64,000 bases of DNA from Streptomyces dengpaensis (lineage in GTDB: Bacteria > Actinomycetota > Actinomycetes > Streptomycetales > Streptomycetaceae), in NCBI RefSeq assembly GCF_002946835.1, contig NZ_CP026652.1:5084001-5148000 (forward strand), in the 5' to 3' direction. The first letter of the stretch is position 1. Each line of letters starts with the position of its first letter. Under the pieces are notes generated by a model. That model was not told where the DNA came from. It ran no database searches and saw only the letters and a list, made by a program, of their open reading frames with translations. Shown piece by piece: positions 32,660 through 42,714 of this stretch. The position numbers and the translations under genes were made by a program.

Positions 32660-33319
32660 TTGCACCGCCGCCGTCGCACCGTGCTCGTCCTCTCCGCCGC
32701 GATCGCCGCCGCGGCTCCTCTCCTCACCGCGTGCGGCAGCCAGGCGCATCCAGGCGCCGCGGCCGTCGTCGGCGGTCAGCGGATCACCGTCGAGCAGCTG
32801 GAGAGCCGGGTGAACGAGGTGCGCGCGGCACAACGGGCCGCCATGAAGGACGAGGCCCAGTACGAGCAGGCCATCGCCAGGACCGGCGGTCTCACCCGCG
32901 ACACCCTGCACGGCATGGTCCTCGACAAGGTCCTGGACCGGGCCGCGAAGGACGCGGGCGTGACCGTGACCCGCAAGGACACCCAGCAGATGCGGACGGC
33001 CCTCGAACAGCAGGCGGGCGGCGCGAAGGCGCTGGAAGCGGCCTGGCTGCAGAACTACGGGGTGGCGCCGGCCCGGCTCGACGACAGCCTCCGCACCGAG
33101 ATCGAGGCCCAGAAGCTGGCCGCCGCGCTCGGCGCCAACATGAACACCACCGAGGGCAAGGCCACATTCTGGAAGGCGTTGTCCACCGCCTCCCGGCAGC
33201 TCCACGTCGACCTGAACCCGCGCTACGGCGCCTGGGACGTCCAGAAGAGCAGCCGCGTCGACGCGAAGACGCCGTGGCTGCGGGAGATCACCGCGGCGCA
33301 GACACAGCAGCCGGCGTAA
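32660..33319 (+). CDS. SurA N-terminal domain lipoprotein
   Basis: This 219-residue lipoprotein from TTG 32660 has RRRR, a hydrophobic stretch VLVLSAAIAAAAPLLTAC and a lipobox LTAC (Cys near 21). The mature part is a SurA_N-like helical chaperone domain (AAAVVGGQRITVEQLESRVNEVR ... LDKVLDRAAKDAGVTVT), and it lacks the parvulin PPIase domain. It probably assists folding of secreted proteins outside the membrane. TTG was chosen because GGGAGG lies 5-6 nt upstream and gives a proper signal peptide; a GTG 12 codons earlier is possible. It precedes mazG, as in other streptomycetes. Confidence 0.85.
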   Translation: MHRRRRTVLVLSAAIAAAAPLLTACGSQAHPGAAAVVGGQRITVEQLESRVNEVRAAQRAAMKDEAQYEQAIARTGGLTRDTLHGMVLDKVLDRAAKDAGVTVTRKDTQQMRTALEQQAGGAKALEAAWLQNYGVAPARLDDSLRTEIEAQKLAAALGANMNTTEGKATFWKALSTASRQLHVDLNPRYGAWDVQKSSRVDAKTPWLREITAAQTQQPA

Positions 33320-33428
33320 CGGTTTCCGCAGGGCGGAAGCGGGGAGGCGGGGCGGGCTGCGACTGGGGCTGTGACGGGGGCTGTGGATAACTTCCGGGGC
33401 TGTCGGCGGCGTGGGTTACGTTCGAGGG

Positions 33429-34502
33429 GTGAACGCAACCAGCAGCTTCGACGGCGACCTCAACCCGACCGGCACCGACGGCGACCCGACCGCCCCCGGC
33501 CGTATCGTCCTGCTCACCACCAGCCACCGAGTGGCGCCCGGGCTGCTGTCCTGGCCCGCCTGGCAGGCGCTCCGCGGCGCCGACCAGGTCCTGTGCGCGG
33601 ACGGCGCGCACCCGCAGCTGCCCTATCTGCGCGAGGCCGGCATCACCGTCGACGAGGCGTCCCCGACCGCCCAGGAGCTGGTCGATGCCTGCGCGGGCGG
33701 CCGCACGCTGGTCGTCGTCGCCACCGGCGAGGGTGAGCCGCGGATCACCGACGGCCTGGCCCGCCTGGCCGGCTCCGGCCGCATACAGATGCCGGACCTG
33801 GAGCTGCTCCCCGCTTCGTACGACCTGCCGGGCGCCCGCCTCCTCGACCTCGTCCAGGTCATGGACCGCATCCGCGCCGAGTGCCCCTGGTCGTCCCAGC
33901 AGACCCACAAGGGCCTGGCGAAGTACGGCATCGAGGAGGCGTACGAACTGGTCGAGGCGATCGAGGAGGGCGACCGGGACGAGCTGCGCGAGGAACTCGG
34001 CGACGTGCTGCTCCAGGTCGTCTTCCACGCCCGCATCGCCGAGGAGGACGAGGACGCCCCCTTCTCCATCGACGACGTGGCGGGCGGCATCGTCACCAAG
34101 CTGATCCACCGCCACCCGCACGTCTTCGGCGAAGAGACAGCCACCACCCCCGAGGAGGTCAAGGAGCACTGGCTGCGAACCAAGGCCGAGGAGAAGCGGC
34201 GGACGTCCGTCACGGAGGGCGTCCCGCTCGGTCAGCCGGGCCTCGCCCTGGCGGCGAAGCTGGCATCGCGGGTGCGTGCGGCGGGACTTGAGGTGGCTCT
34301 CCCGGCGGGCGAGAGCGTCGGGTACGAGCTCCTGGCGATAGCCGCGCGCGCCGAGGCCGAGGGCGTGGACCCGGAGGCGGCACTGCGGGCGGCGGCACGG
34401 GCGTACCGGGACGCGATCCGCATGGCGGAAGGCGCTCCGGAGGCGGTGGAGGAAGAGGAGACGGACGAGGAGATGGGCGAGGAGATGGGCGAGGAGTACT
34501 GA
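33429..34502 (+). CDS. mazG: MazG nucleoside triphosphate pyrophosphohydrolase
   Basis: This 357-residue protein has two domains. Residues ~18-130 resemble a degenerate tetrapyrrole-methylase-like domain (GRIVLLTTSHRVAPG ... VVATGEGEPR). The MazG core follows (LLDLVQVMDRIRAECPWSSQQTHKGLAKY), with the metal-binding EEAYELVEAIEEGD and EELGDVLLQVVFHA acidic motifs intact. It hydrolyses NTPs to NMP and pyrophosphate to limit misincorporation and (p)ppGpp-linked effects. The GTG at 33429 has GAGGG just before it. The C-terminus is an acidic EEETDEEMGEEMGEEY tail. Confidence 0.95.
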   Translation: MNATSSFDGDLNPTGTDGDPTAPGRIVLLTTSHRVAPGLLSWPAWQALRGADQVLCADGAHPQLPYLREAGITVDEASPTAQELVDACAGGRTLVVVATGEGEPRITDGLARLAGSGRIQMPDLELLPASYDLPGARLLDLVQVMDRIRAECPWSSQQTHKGLAKYGIEEAYELVEAIEEGDRDELREELGDVLLQVVFHARIAEEDEDAPFSIDDVAGGIVTKLIHRHPHVFGEETATTPEEVKEHWLRTKAEEKRRTSVTEGVPLGQPGLALAAKLASRVRAAGLEVALPAGESVGYELLAIAARAEAEGVDPEAALRAAARAYRDAIRMAEGAPEAVEEEETDEEMGEEMGEEY

Positions 34503-34602
34503 GGGTCGCTGGTTCGCTTCCTGACGGCCCGGAGGAGGGCCGATGGATCCCAAAGAGGAGGCCTGGCGGGCAAGGGGAGGAGCCGGCGGGCTGGGGCCTT
34601 CG

Positions 34603-35814
34603 TTACGTCTGCGGGGTGCGGCTCGACGGGTTGTGCCAGGCCGGTTGGGGGCGGTTGAGGAGCCACTCCGCCGTGCCCAGCGGTCGGGGGTGCCCCTGTC
34701 CGGTCGGCGGCAGGACGTCGTGGAAGATCCGCTCGGGCGGTGTGCCGAGCGCGGGCAGGGTCGCGCTGATCTCTTCGACGAGTTTGGGGGGACCGGCCAG
34801 ATAGACGTCGTGCAGGGTCCAGCCGGCACGGTTGCCCAGCGCGGTCAGGAGCCGTTCGGTCGCCTGGGCCTTGGGGCGGCCGGGCGCGGGGGTGATGAAG
34901 GTGACGGCGAGCCGGGGAAGCCGGGCCTGCAACCGTTCGACGGCGTCTCGGTCGTACAGGTAGGACGTGTCGCGGGCGACGAGGAACAGCCGGGCCTCGC
35001 GTGTCGCGTCGAGCTGCTGCAGCAGGGCCTTCACGGGGGCCCATCCCGTGCCGGCCGCGATGAAGGTGAGGGGCTGTTCCCTGGGTGTGCGCATGATCAG
35101 TCCGCCGCCGGGCGCGCCCAGCCGCAGGACGTCGCCCTCCCGGGTCTCCCGGACGAGGGCGGTGGAGAGCACCCCGTTCTCGACGCGGCTGATGTGCAGA
35201 TCGACGGTGTGGTCGACGCGGGGTGCGTTGGCCAGGGAGTAGGGGCGCCAAATGCCCGGCAGGTGGGGGGCGTTGAGGCTGACGTACTGGCCGGCGGAGT
35301 AGCGCAGGCGCTGGTGCGGTCGCAGGGTGAGGACGACGAGATCGTCGCCGTACCGGGTGCGGGCGGTGACCTCGGCGTCCCACCAGGGCGGTTCGCCTTC
35401 GTGCTGCGACTCCCACGCGCCCTGGAGCATGACGTTCGTGATCGCCCCATAGGCCTCGCCCCAGGCCTTCTCGGCCTCCGCACTCCACGCCGACCCCGCC
35501 GCGACGGCGAACGCGGCGATCAGACTCGCGCCCACGGCGGCGTAGTGGTCCGGCTGCGCCAGATACTTGCGGTGGTCCCGGCCCAGTTCCCGTAGATACC
35601 CCGGCAGCTTCGGGTCCTCCAGCCGCTCCATCACATGGGTGAGCGCCGCGAACAGTCTGTCCCGCTGCCGCTCCATGTCCTCCGGGAAGTCCAACGGGAA
35701 CAGCCCGCGGACGTCCGGGTGGTGGCGGAACAGATGCGAATAGAAGTACTTGACCGCGAACTCGGCGCGTCGTTCGACCACCGCGAAGCTGGATCTGAGT
35801 ATGTCGGGGTCCAC
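34603..35814 (-). CDS. Globin fused to FAD/NAD(P)-binding reductase (flavohaemoglobin-like)
   Basis: This 403-residue cytoplasmic protein combines a globin domain (about 1-135; FAVKYFYSHLFRHHPDVRGLFP, with proximal His in LGRDHRKYLAQPDHY) with an FAD/NAD reductase. The reductase shows the flavin motif WRPYSLANAP, the phosphate-binding GGLIMRTPREQPLTFIAAGTGWAPVKALL and a C-terminal DVYLAGPPKLVEEI. The layout matches Hmp-type NO dioxygenases, but the sequence is of the divergent actinobacterial type. It may detoxify NO or act as another haem oxidoreductase. It is transcribed leftward, with mazG convergent downstream. Confidence 0.87.
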   Translation of the reverse strand: MDPDILRSSFAVVERRAEFAVKYFYSHLFRHHPDVRGLFPLDFPEDMERQRDRLFAALTHVMERLEDPKLPGYLRELGRDHRKYLAQPDHYAAVGASLIAAFAVAAGSAWSAEAEKAWGEAYGAITNVMLQGAWESQHEGEPPWWDAEVTARTRYGDDLVVLTLRPHQRLRYSAGQYVSLNAPHLPGIWRPYSLANAPRVDHTVDLHISRVENGVLSTALVRETREGDVLRLGAPGGGLIMRTPREQPLTFIAAGTGWAPVKALLQQLDATREARLFLVARDTSYLYDRDAVERLQARLPRLAVTFITPAPGRPKAQATERLLTALGNRAGWTLHDVYLAGPPKLVEEISATLPALGTPPERIFHDVLPPTGQGHPRPLGTAEWLLNRPQPAWHNPSSRTPQT

Positions 35815-36119
35815 CGCGTGAATGTAGAGAGTTGTCGAGTCACAGGGTCAAACAGTTGGCGATTTAGGGACAGCCTCGGGCGAAGGGGGTGGCGGCGGGG
35901 AGGGGGCGCGGCCGAGTGCCCGGCTCCAGGGCATCCGGTCGACAAGGGGGAGCAAGGGGCATTGGCTGGGCGGGGAGTTGGCGAGGCTGGCAGCCCAGGG
36001 GCGAAGGGCGTCGATCGAGACGATGGAACGGGCGGACTGGGAGCAGGCCAGGGACCACCTCTGGTCACTCGTGCCTCAGCGAGCTGATCCACGGTTCGAA
36101 GCGCGCCGCTCCACGCCTG
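35815..36119. other. Intergenic region between P450 and globin genes
   Basis: This 305-bp space lies between two leftward genes. It holds an AT-richer stretch 35820-35880 (likely globin-gene promoter) and GC-rich sequence. On the plus strand at 36023-36133 it has a 36-codon open frame starting MERADWEQARDHLWSLVP that could be a gene remnant, but it has no start signal and overlaps the P450 3' end. Confidence 0.5.
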
Positions 36120-37376
36120 TCAACGTGCCGTGAACTCCACAGGGAGGTTCCGCAACCCGCGCATGATCAGGCCGCCTCGCCATCGCAAGTCCGCGGGATC
36201 AGCAGCAAGCCGTAGGTCGGGTAGACGGCGCAGCAAGGTGGCCAGAGCGGTGCGGCCTTCGAGACGGGCCAGCGGGGCGCCGATGCAGTAGTGGATGCCA
36301 TGGCCGTAGCCGAGGTGCTGGTTGTCTCGGCGGGAGAGGTCGAGTGTGTCCGGCTTCTCGAAACGGGCGGGATCACGGTCGGCAGCGGCGAGAACCACGA
36401 GCACGGGATCACCGGAAGCGATTCGCTGTCCGCCCATGTCGAGGGACTCGGTTGCGTAGCGCCAGGTGGCCAGTTCGACAGGGCCGTCGTAACGGAGAAG
36501 TTCTTCGATACCGGTGTCGAGTAGCTCATGTTCACCACGCTCGATCGACTTCTGTAGTCGCAGCCGCTGCTTTGGGTTGCGAAGCAGTGCGTACGTGCCG
36601 TTGCCGATCAGATTGATGGTCGTTTCGAAACCGGCGAACAGTAGTACGAAGCACATGGCCGCGGCTTCGTTCTCGGTGAGGTGCTCGCCGTGGTCGGAGG
36701 CGCGGATGAGCCCGGAGATGAGGTCTTCGCCGGGGCTGGGCCTCTCCGGGAGGGCCTCCCGCTTGCGGTGGATCAGCTCCGCGAGATACCCGCGCATCTT
36801 CTTGACCGATCGGGCGACGCCGCCTCTCGGTCCTCTGCCGTGGCGGATCATCATTCCTGCCCAGTCCCGGAAGTCGTCCTGGTCCTCGCTGGGGACGCCG
36901 AGCAGGTCACAGATGGCGTAGATGGGGAGGGGGAACGCGAACTCGTGAATGAGGTCGGCGCTTCCGGTGGGCGCGAATTGGTCGATGAGATGGTCGGTCA
37001 GCTCTTGGACGCGGGGCGCGAATTCGGCTACTCGGCGGGGTGTGAACGCCTTGGAGACCAGCCGGCGAAGCCGCGTGTGGTCCGGCGGATCGATGTTGAG
37101 CAGATGAGTCATGAGGTTGGCGCTGCGCTCGCCGGGGATGCCCGTCTTGCTCTTGCCCTGGGCGTCTTCGGAATGGTGGACGGGATTCTTGGAGAGCCGC
37201 TGGTCGGCGAGCGCCTGCTTGGCGTCCGCGTACCGGGTCACAAGCCACGCCTCGACACCGCTGGGAAGGGTGGTGCGGTGTACGGGGGAATGCTCGCGGA
37301 GCCACGCGTAGGCGGGGTACGGATCGGTGGCGAACTCCCAGGTAAAGAGTTCGGGTTCGATATGTGGGGCGTTCAC
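36120..37376 (-). CDS. Cytochrome P450, CYP107 family (CYP107U-like by context)
   Basis: This 418-residue soluble class I P450 is of normal length. It shows the I-helix FAGFETTINLI (acid-alcohol pair as Glu-Thr), K-helix EELLRYDGPVE with the ExxR motif, and haem-binding GYGHGIHYCIGAPLARLE with axial Cys near residue 364. Tyr replaces the usual Phe at the start of the loop. Its position between mazG and the rpf pair matches CYP107U1 of S. coelicolor, which has been linked to sporulation, but orthology here is inferred from order and not proven. No ferredoxin gene is adjacent. Start ATG 37376. Confidence 0.93.
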   Translation of the reverse strand: MNAPHIEPELFTWEFATDPYPAYAWLREHSPVHRTTLPSGVEAWLVTRYADAKQALADQRLSKNPVHHSEDAQGKSKTGIPGERSANLMTHLLNIDPPDHTRLRRLVSKAFTPRRVAEFAPRVQELTDHLIDQFAPTGSADLIHEFAFPLPIYAICDLLGVPSEDQDDFRDWAGMMIRHGRGPRGGVARSVKKMRGYLAELIHRKREALPERPSPGEDLISGLIRASDHGEHLTENEAAAMCFVLLFAGFETTINLIGNGTYALLRNPKQRLRLQKSIERGEHELLDTGIEELLRYDGPVELATWRYATESLDMGGQRIASGDPVLVVLAAADRDPARFEKPDTLDLSRRDNQHLGYGHGIHYCIGAPLARLEGRTALATLLRRLPDLRLAADPADLRWRGGLIMRGLRNLPVEFTAR

Positions 37377-37523
37377 GGGGTGACGTTACCTGGAGTCGCG
37401 TCGTGTGGGTGAGGACGCCGATCTGCGCAATTCCCCTTCAACTGCACAGAGTGACAGGTAAGGTTCCCAAAAACGGCACCGGCCAGCGTGGTTTGCGCAC
37501 GCTTCCTGTGGAGGTCACGCCCA

Positions 37524-37632
37524 CTCGGTAGGTGCGCCGAGAACCTCGGCAGGCGCGGCCGAGAGCCTCGCGAAGCGCACCGGAAAACCTTGGTAAGCGC
37601 ACAGAAGAACCTCGGCAGGAATGTCGGAGAAC
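37524..37632 (+). repeat. Five degenerate repeats at 21/22-bp spacing upstream of an rpf gene
   Basis: The core CT(C/T)GGTAGG/CTCGGCAGG recurs at 37524, 37545, 37567, 37589 and 37611, spacings 21, 22, 22 and 22 bp. It is flanked by GAGAACC- and GCGCAC-type sequence. It occupies the 417-bp space between the divergent P450 and rpf genes, about 160-270 bp before the rpf start. Confidence 0.85.
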
Positions 37633-37793
37633 GGTCGCCTATCCTCCCAAAAGTGACATTCCCTCAACTCTGTGATCTTCACGTGATCTCTGCTGCATCG
37701 ACTTGTGACAAGCGTTCGAGTGCGGATACGTTCAACCGTCAACGCGGCCCATCCGTCGCTGTAGTCACCTGCTGTCACGCGAAAGGCTTCCGC

Positions 37794-38783
37794 ATGCTCT
37801 CCGGGAACGGCCGTCATCGTCGCCCCCGTCAGGCCCCGGCCCTCATCGTTGCCGCAGGGGTGACCGGATCGGCCATCGCGATCCCGTTGCTCGGCGCCAC
37901 CAGTGCGAGCGCGGCCGACGGCACCACCTGGGACCGGGTCGCGGAGTGCGAGAGCGGTGGCGCCTGGAGTGCGAACAGCGGCAACGGGTATTACGGCGGG
38001 CTGCAGTTGACCCAGGAGAAGTGGGAGTCGTACGGCGGCCTCGTCTACGCCCCGAGCGCCGACCAGGCCAGCCGCTCGCAGCAGATAGCCGTCGCCGAGA
38101 AGATCCTCGACGACCAGGGCCTCGTCGCATGGCCGACGTGCGGACCGCTCAACGGGCTCAGCAGACACTCGGGCGACGTCGAGGTCGACACGGGGGTTGT
38201 GGGCGATTCGCCGAGCTCATCCGGTTCTTCGTATTCCTCTGGTTCCTCGGATTCATCCGAGTCGTCTGAGTCGTCTGGTTCACCCGCTGCGTCCGGTTCG
38301 TCCGGAGCGGAGGGCTCCGACTCCTCGGCCGGCTCCTCCTCGAATGAGAGCTGGAAAGCGACGAAGTCCGACGGCTCCTCCGGTGCCTCGCGGGATTCCG
38401 GCGGCTCGGACACGGTGACGGGTGAGAGTGACGAGTCGGACAAGTACGGCCAGAACGGCGACTCTTCGGGTACGTCGACCGGCGCCGGGCGCCACCGTGG
38501 CGGCACTGCCGACGAGGCCGCGACGGACGACGTGACCGACGGCCGTACGGACGGGTCTTCCGGGCGGCACGCCTCACGTGGCTCCGGCGCCTCCCGTGAC
38601 GCCGCCGACGGCTCGTACACCGTGCGCGCCGGGGACAACCTCTGGGCGATTGCCGACACCCTTGACCTCGAGGGCGGATGGACCGAGCTGTACGCCGAGA
38701 ACAAGGAGACGGTCGGCGCCGATCCCGACCTCATCCTCCCCGGTCAGAGCCTTGCAGTTGGTGTCGAACCGGACGAAAAGTAG
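37794..38783 (+). CDS. Secreted resuscitation-promoting factor with Ser-rich linker and LysM
   Basis: This 329-residue secreted protein has an N-terminal signal (LIVAAGVTGSAIAIPLLGATSASA). Next is the Rpf/lysozyme-like domain TTWDRVAECESGGAWSANSGNGYYGGLQ, with the catalytic Glu in ECES and conserved Cys. A ~150-residue Ser/Gly/Asp low-complexity linker (about 145-265) leads to a C-terminal LysM (SYTVRAGDNLWAIADTLDL ... LILPGQSL). It cleaves peptidoglycan to promote germination and regrowth. The ATG at 37794 follows GAAAGG. It lies immediately before rpfA and corresponds by order to the second Rpf gene (rpfC) of S. coelicolor. The upstream region has the 21/22-bp repeats but no riboswitch that I could find. 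Confidence 0.92.
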   Translation: MLSGNGRHRRPRQAPALIVAAGVTGSAIAIPLLGATSASAADGTTWDRVAECESGGAWSANSGNGYYGGLQLTQEKWESYGGLVYAPSADQASRSQQIAVAEKILDDQGLVAWPTCGPLNGLSRHSGDVEVDTGVVGDSPSSSGSSYSSGSSDSSESSESSGSPAASGSSGAEGSDSSAGSSSNESWKATKSDGSSGASRDSGGSDTVTGESDESDKYGQNGDSSGTSTGAGRHRGGTADEAATDDVTDGRTDGSSGRHASRGSGASRDAADGSYTVRAGDNLWAIADTLDLEGGWTELYAENKETVGADPDLILPGQSLAVGVEPDEK

Positions 38784-38926
38784 CGGGAGTTCGCGTCCTG
38801 GTTCGCCGTGGAATGTCCGGTTTGGCGCGAGTGAGAGATGGATCTCAAAGGCCCTGATCGTCTTTGGAATTCGGCCGATTGCCTGCCTACGGTCATCACC
38901 GCTCGCCACAGCGGGCCCCGACGGTC

Positions 38927-39117
38927 GCAACGCCGAGTCCTGCCAACGGCCGTACGGGAACAGTCGTCGCGTCAAGCGCCGTAGGCAGGAGCGGGGGACC
39001 CAAGGTAAGTGCCGCGCCCGGTAGTTGACCGGGAGTGGCTTGGGGTGAAGTCGTGCGCCAGGGGCGCGCGGCCGGGCACTCACCCGCCCGAACCCGACAG
39101 CTCACCTCGCAGGCGTC
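38927..39117 (+). promoter_or_regulatory. ydaO/yuaA-type c-di-AMP riboswitch upstream of rpfA
   Basis: The leader of rpfA contains the conserved core GCGGGGGACCCA, then CTTGGGGTGAAGTC and, at the 3' side, CGAACCCGACAGCTCACCTC followed by GCAGGCG. These are hallmark blocks of the ydaO class. The closing stem pairs AACGCC with the 3' GGCGT, and a TCCTGCC/GGCAGGA stem forms the next helix. The ATG of rpfA follows 17 bp later. rpfA riboswitch control by c-di-AMP is known in S. coelicolor. Confidence 0.9.
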
Positions 39118-39122
39118 GGTGA

Positions 39123-41364
<2,242 letters not shown>

Positions 41365-41408
41365 GCTTCAGCTTCGTAGAAGAGCAGGAGAAAGGCAGTA
41401 GGAAGCGT

Positions 41409-41461
41409 CGTACGTACGTCCCCGTACTCGGTCCCGTACCGTGTGCGGGGACGTACGTACG
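41409..41461. terminator. Perfect 16-bp inverted repeat between eno and divIC
   Basis: CGTACGTACGTCCCCG pairs exactly with CGGGGACGTACGTACG around a 21-nt loop, 45 bp after eno and 21 bp before the divIC ATG. There is no T tract. It could terminate eno, attenuate divIC, or be a protein site because of the alternating CGTA. Confidence 0.6.
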
Positions 41462-41481
41462 TGTGAAGGGGAGGCGGGGAC

Positions 41482-41958
41482 ATGGCCGTGAAGGACCGGG
41501 ACCGGTTCTCCACCGCGACCAGGCTGCGGCTGCTCGGCGAGCAGACGGCGGCCCGGGTCTACCGCTCCCAGACCAAACGCCAGGCCCGCCGTTCGCGGCT
41601 CACGGGACGGGCAGCGCTTCTGGCCCTCGTCCTCTGCTCCCTGATCGTGGCCCTCGCGTACCCGATAAGGCAGTACGTGTCCCAGCGCGCCGAGATCGCC
41701 GATCAGGAGCGGCAGCGGGAGCAGGCCCGCGAGCGGGTCGAGCAGCTGCGCGACCTCAAGGCACGCTGGCAGGACGATGCCTACGCCGAGCAGCGGATCC
41801 GGGAGCGGCTGCACTATGTAATGCCGGGCGAGACCGGCTACGTCGTGATCGACCCGGACGCGGCGAAGCAGTCCCGCACCGACCTGGGGGCGGCCGACCG
41901 TCCCTGGTACGCCAACCTCTGGGACGGCGTGGACAAGGCCGACGCCGCCGACCGGTGA
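41482..41958 (+). CDS. divIC: FtsB/DivIC septum-formation initiator
   Basis: This 158-residue bitopic membrane protein has a basic cytoplasmic lead (QTKRQARRSRLTGR) and one membrane helix (ALLALVLCSLIVALAYPI). A coiled coil (EIADQERQREQARERVEQLRDLKARW) and the conserved YAEQRIRERLHYVMPGETGYVV end follow. It acts in the divisome with FtsL/FtsQ. The ATG at 41482 has GGGGAGG upstream. Its place after eno and before the DUF501 and ppx genes is conserved in actinobacteria. Its TGA begins a three-copy 12-bp repeat. Confidence 0.92.
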   Translation: MAVKDRDRFSTATRLRLLGEQTAARVYRSQTKRQARRSRLTGRAALLALVLCSLIVALAYPIRQYVSQRAEIADQERQREQARERVEQLRDLKARWQDDAYAEQRIRERLHYVMPGETGYVVIDPDAAKQSRTDLGAADRPWYANLWDGVDKADAADR

Positions 41959-41991
41959 CCGATGGCCTGACCGATGGCCTGACCGATGGCC
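41956..41991 (+). repeat. 12-bp tandem repeat, TGACCGATGGCC x3
   Basis: Three exact units start at 41956, 41968 and 41980, the first T being that of the divIC stop codon. Confidence 0.97.
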
Positions 41992-42044
41992 GGCGCACCC
42001 TGGGACACCGTCGGCCACTGAACGTGAACTGACCAGAAAGACAT

Positions 42045-42581
42045 GTGACTCACGGCATGGAAACGCCACCGCCGCCCACCCCGCGCACCGAGCCGACCGA
42101 CGCGGACGTCGAGGCCTTCAAGCAGCAGCTCGGCCGGCCGCCGCGCGGGTTGCGCGCGATCGCGCACCGGTGCCCGTGCGGGCAGCCGGACGTCGTCGAG
42201 ACGGCGCCGCGTCTTCCCGACGGGACGCCGTTCCCGACGACGTACTACCTGACGTGTCCGCGGGCCGCGTCCGCGATCGGCACGCTCGAGGCCAACGGCG
42301 TCATGAAGGAGATGACGGAGCGGCTGGCGACCGACCCCGAGCTGGCCGCCGCGTACCGGGCCGCCCACGAGGACTACATCGCGCGCCGCGACTCCATCGA
42401 GGTGCTGGAGGGCTTCCCGAGCGCGGGCGGCATGCCGGACCGCGTGAAGTGCCTGCACGTGCTGGTGGCCCACTCGCTGGCCGCGGGCCCGGGCGTGAAC
42501 CCCCTCGGCGACGAGGCGATCGCGATGCTGCCGGAGTGGTGGGCCAAGGGGGCGTGCGTGGTCCCGGAGACCGGGGACTGA
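42045..42581 (+). CDS. DUF501 family protein
   Basis: This 178-residue protein of unknown function is conserved in actinobacteria between divIC and ppx. It has the DUF501 hallmarks AFKQQLGRPPRGLRAIAHRCPCGQPDV, FPTTYYLTCPRAASAIGTLEANG and VKCLHVLVAHSLAAGPGVNPLGDEA. Cys and His residues (CPCG, TCP, CLH, H) could bind metal. The start may be GTG 42045, with AGAAAG upstream, or ATG 42057 (METPPPP). No experimentally established role is known to me. Confidence 0.92.
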   Translation: MTHGMETPPPPTPRTEPTDADVEAFKQQLGRPPRGLRAIAHRCPCGQPDVVETAPRLPDGTPFPTTYYLTCPRAASAIGTLEANGVMKEMTERLATDPELAAAYRAAHEDYIARRDSIEVLEGFPSAGGMPDRVKCLHVLVAHSLAAGPGVNPLGDEAIAMLPEWWAKGACVVPETGD

Positions 42582-42589
42582 CTTCTTTC

Positions 42590-42692
42590 GCCCCCGCCGC
42601 CCCTACCCGTCCCGTACTGGGGGCTCCGCCCCCAGACCCCCGTATCGCGCTTCGCGCTCGTCCTCGAACGCCGGACGGGCTGAAGATTTCCA
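42590..42692. repeat. Dispersed GC-rich intergenic repeat, copy C
   Basis: In the inverted orientation relative to copy B: CGCCGCCCCTACCCGTCCCG, the hairpin GGGGGCTCCGCCCCC, CTTCGCGCTCGTCCTC and CGCCGGACGGGCTGAAGATT. It is the longest well-kept copy and sits between the DUF501 gene and ppx. Confidence 0.85.
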
Positions 42693-42714
42693 GCCCCACA
42701 GGAGACCAGACACC

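Noticed and set aside
37524..37632. CRISPR-like array
   Set aside because: The 21/22-bp units abut and diverge without distinct spacers, and no cas genes are near.
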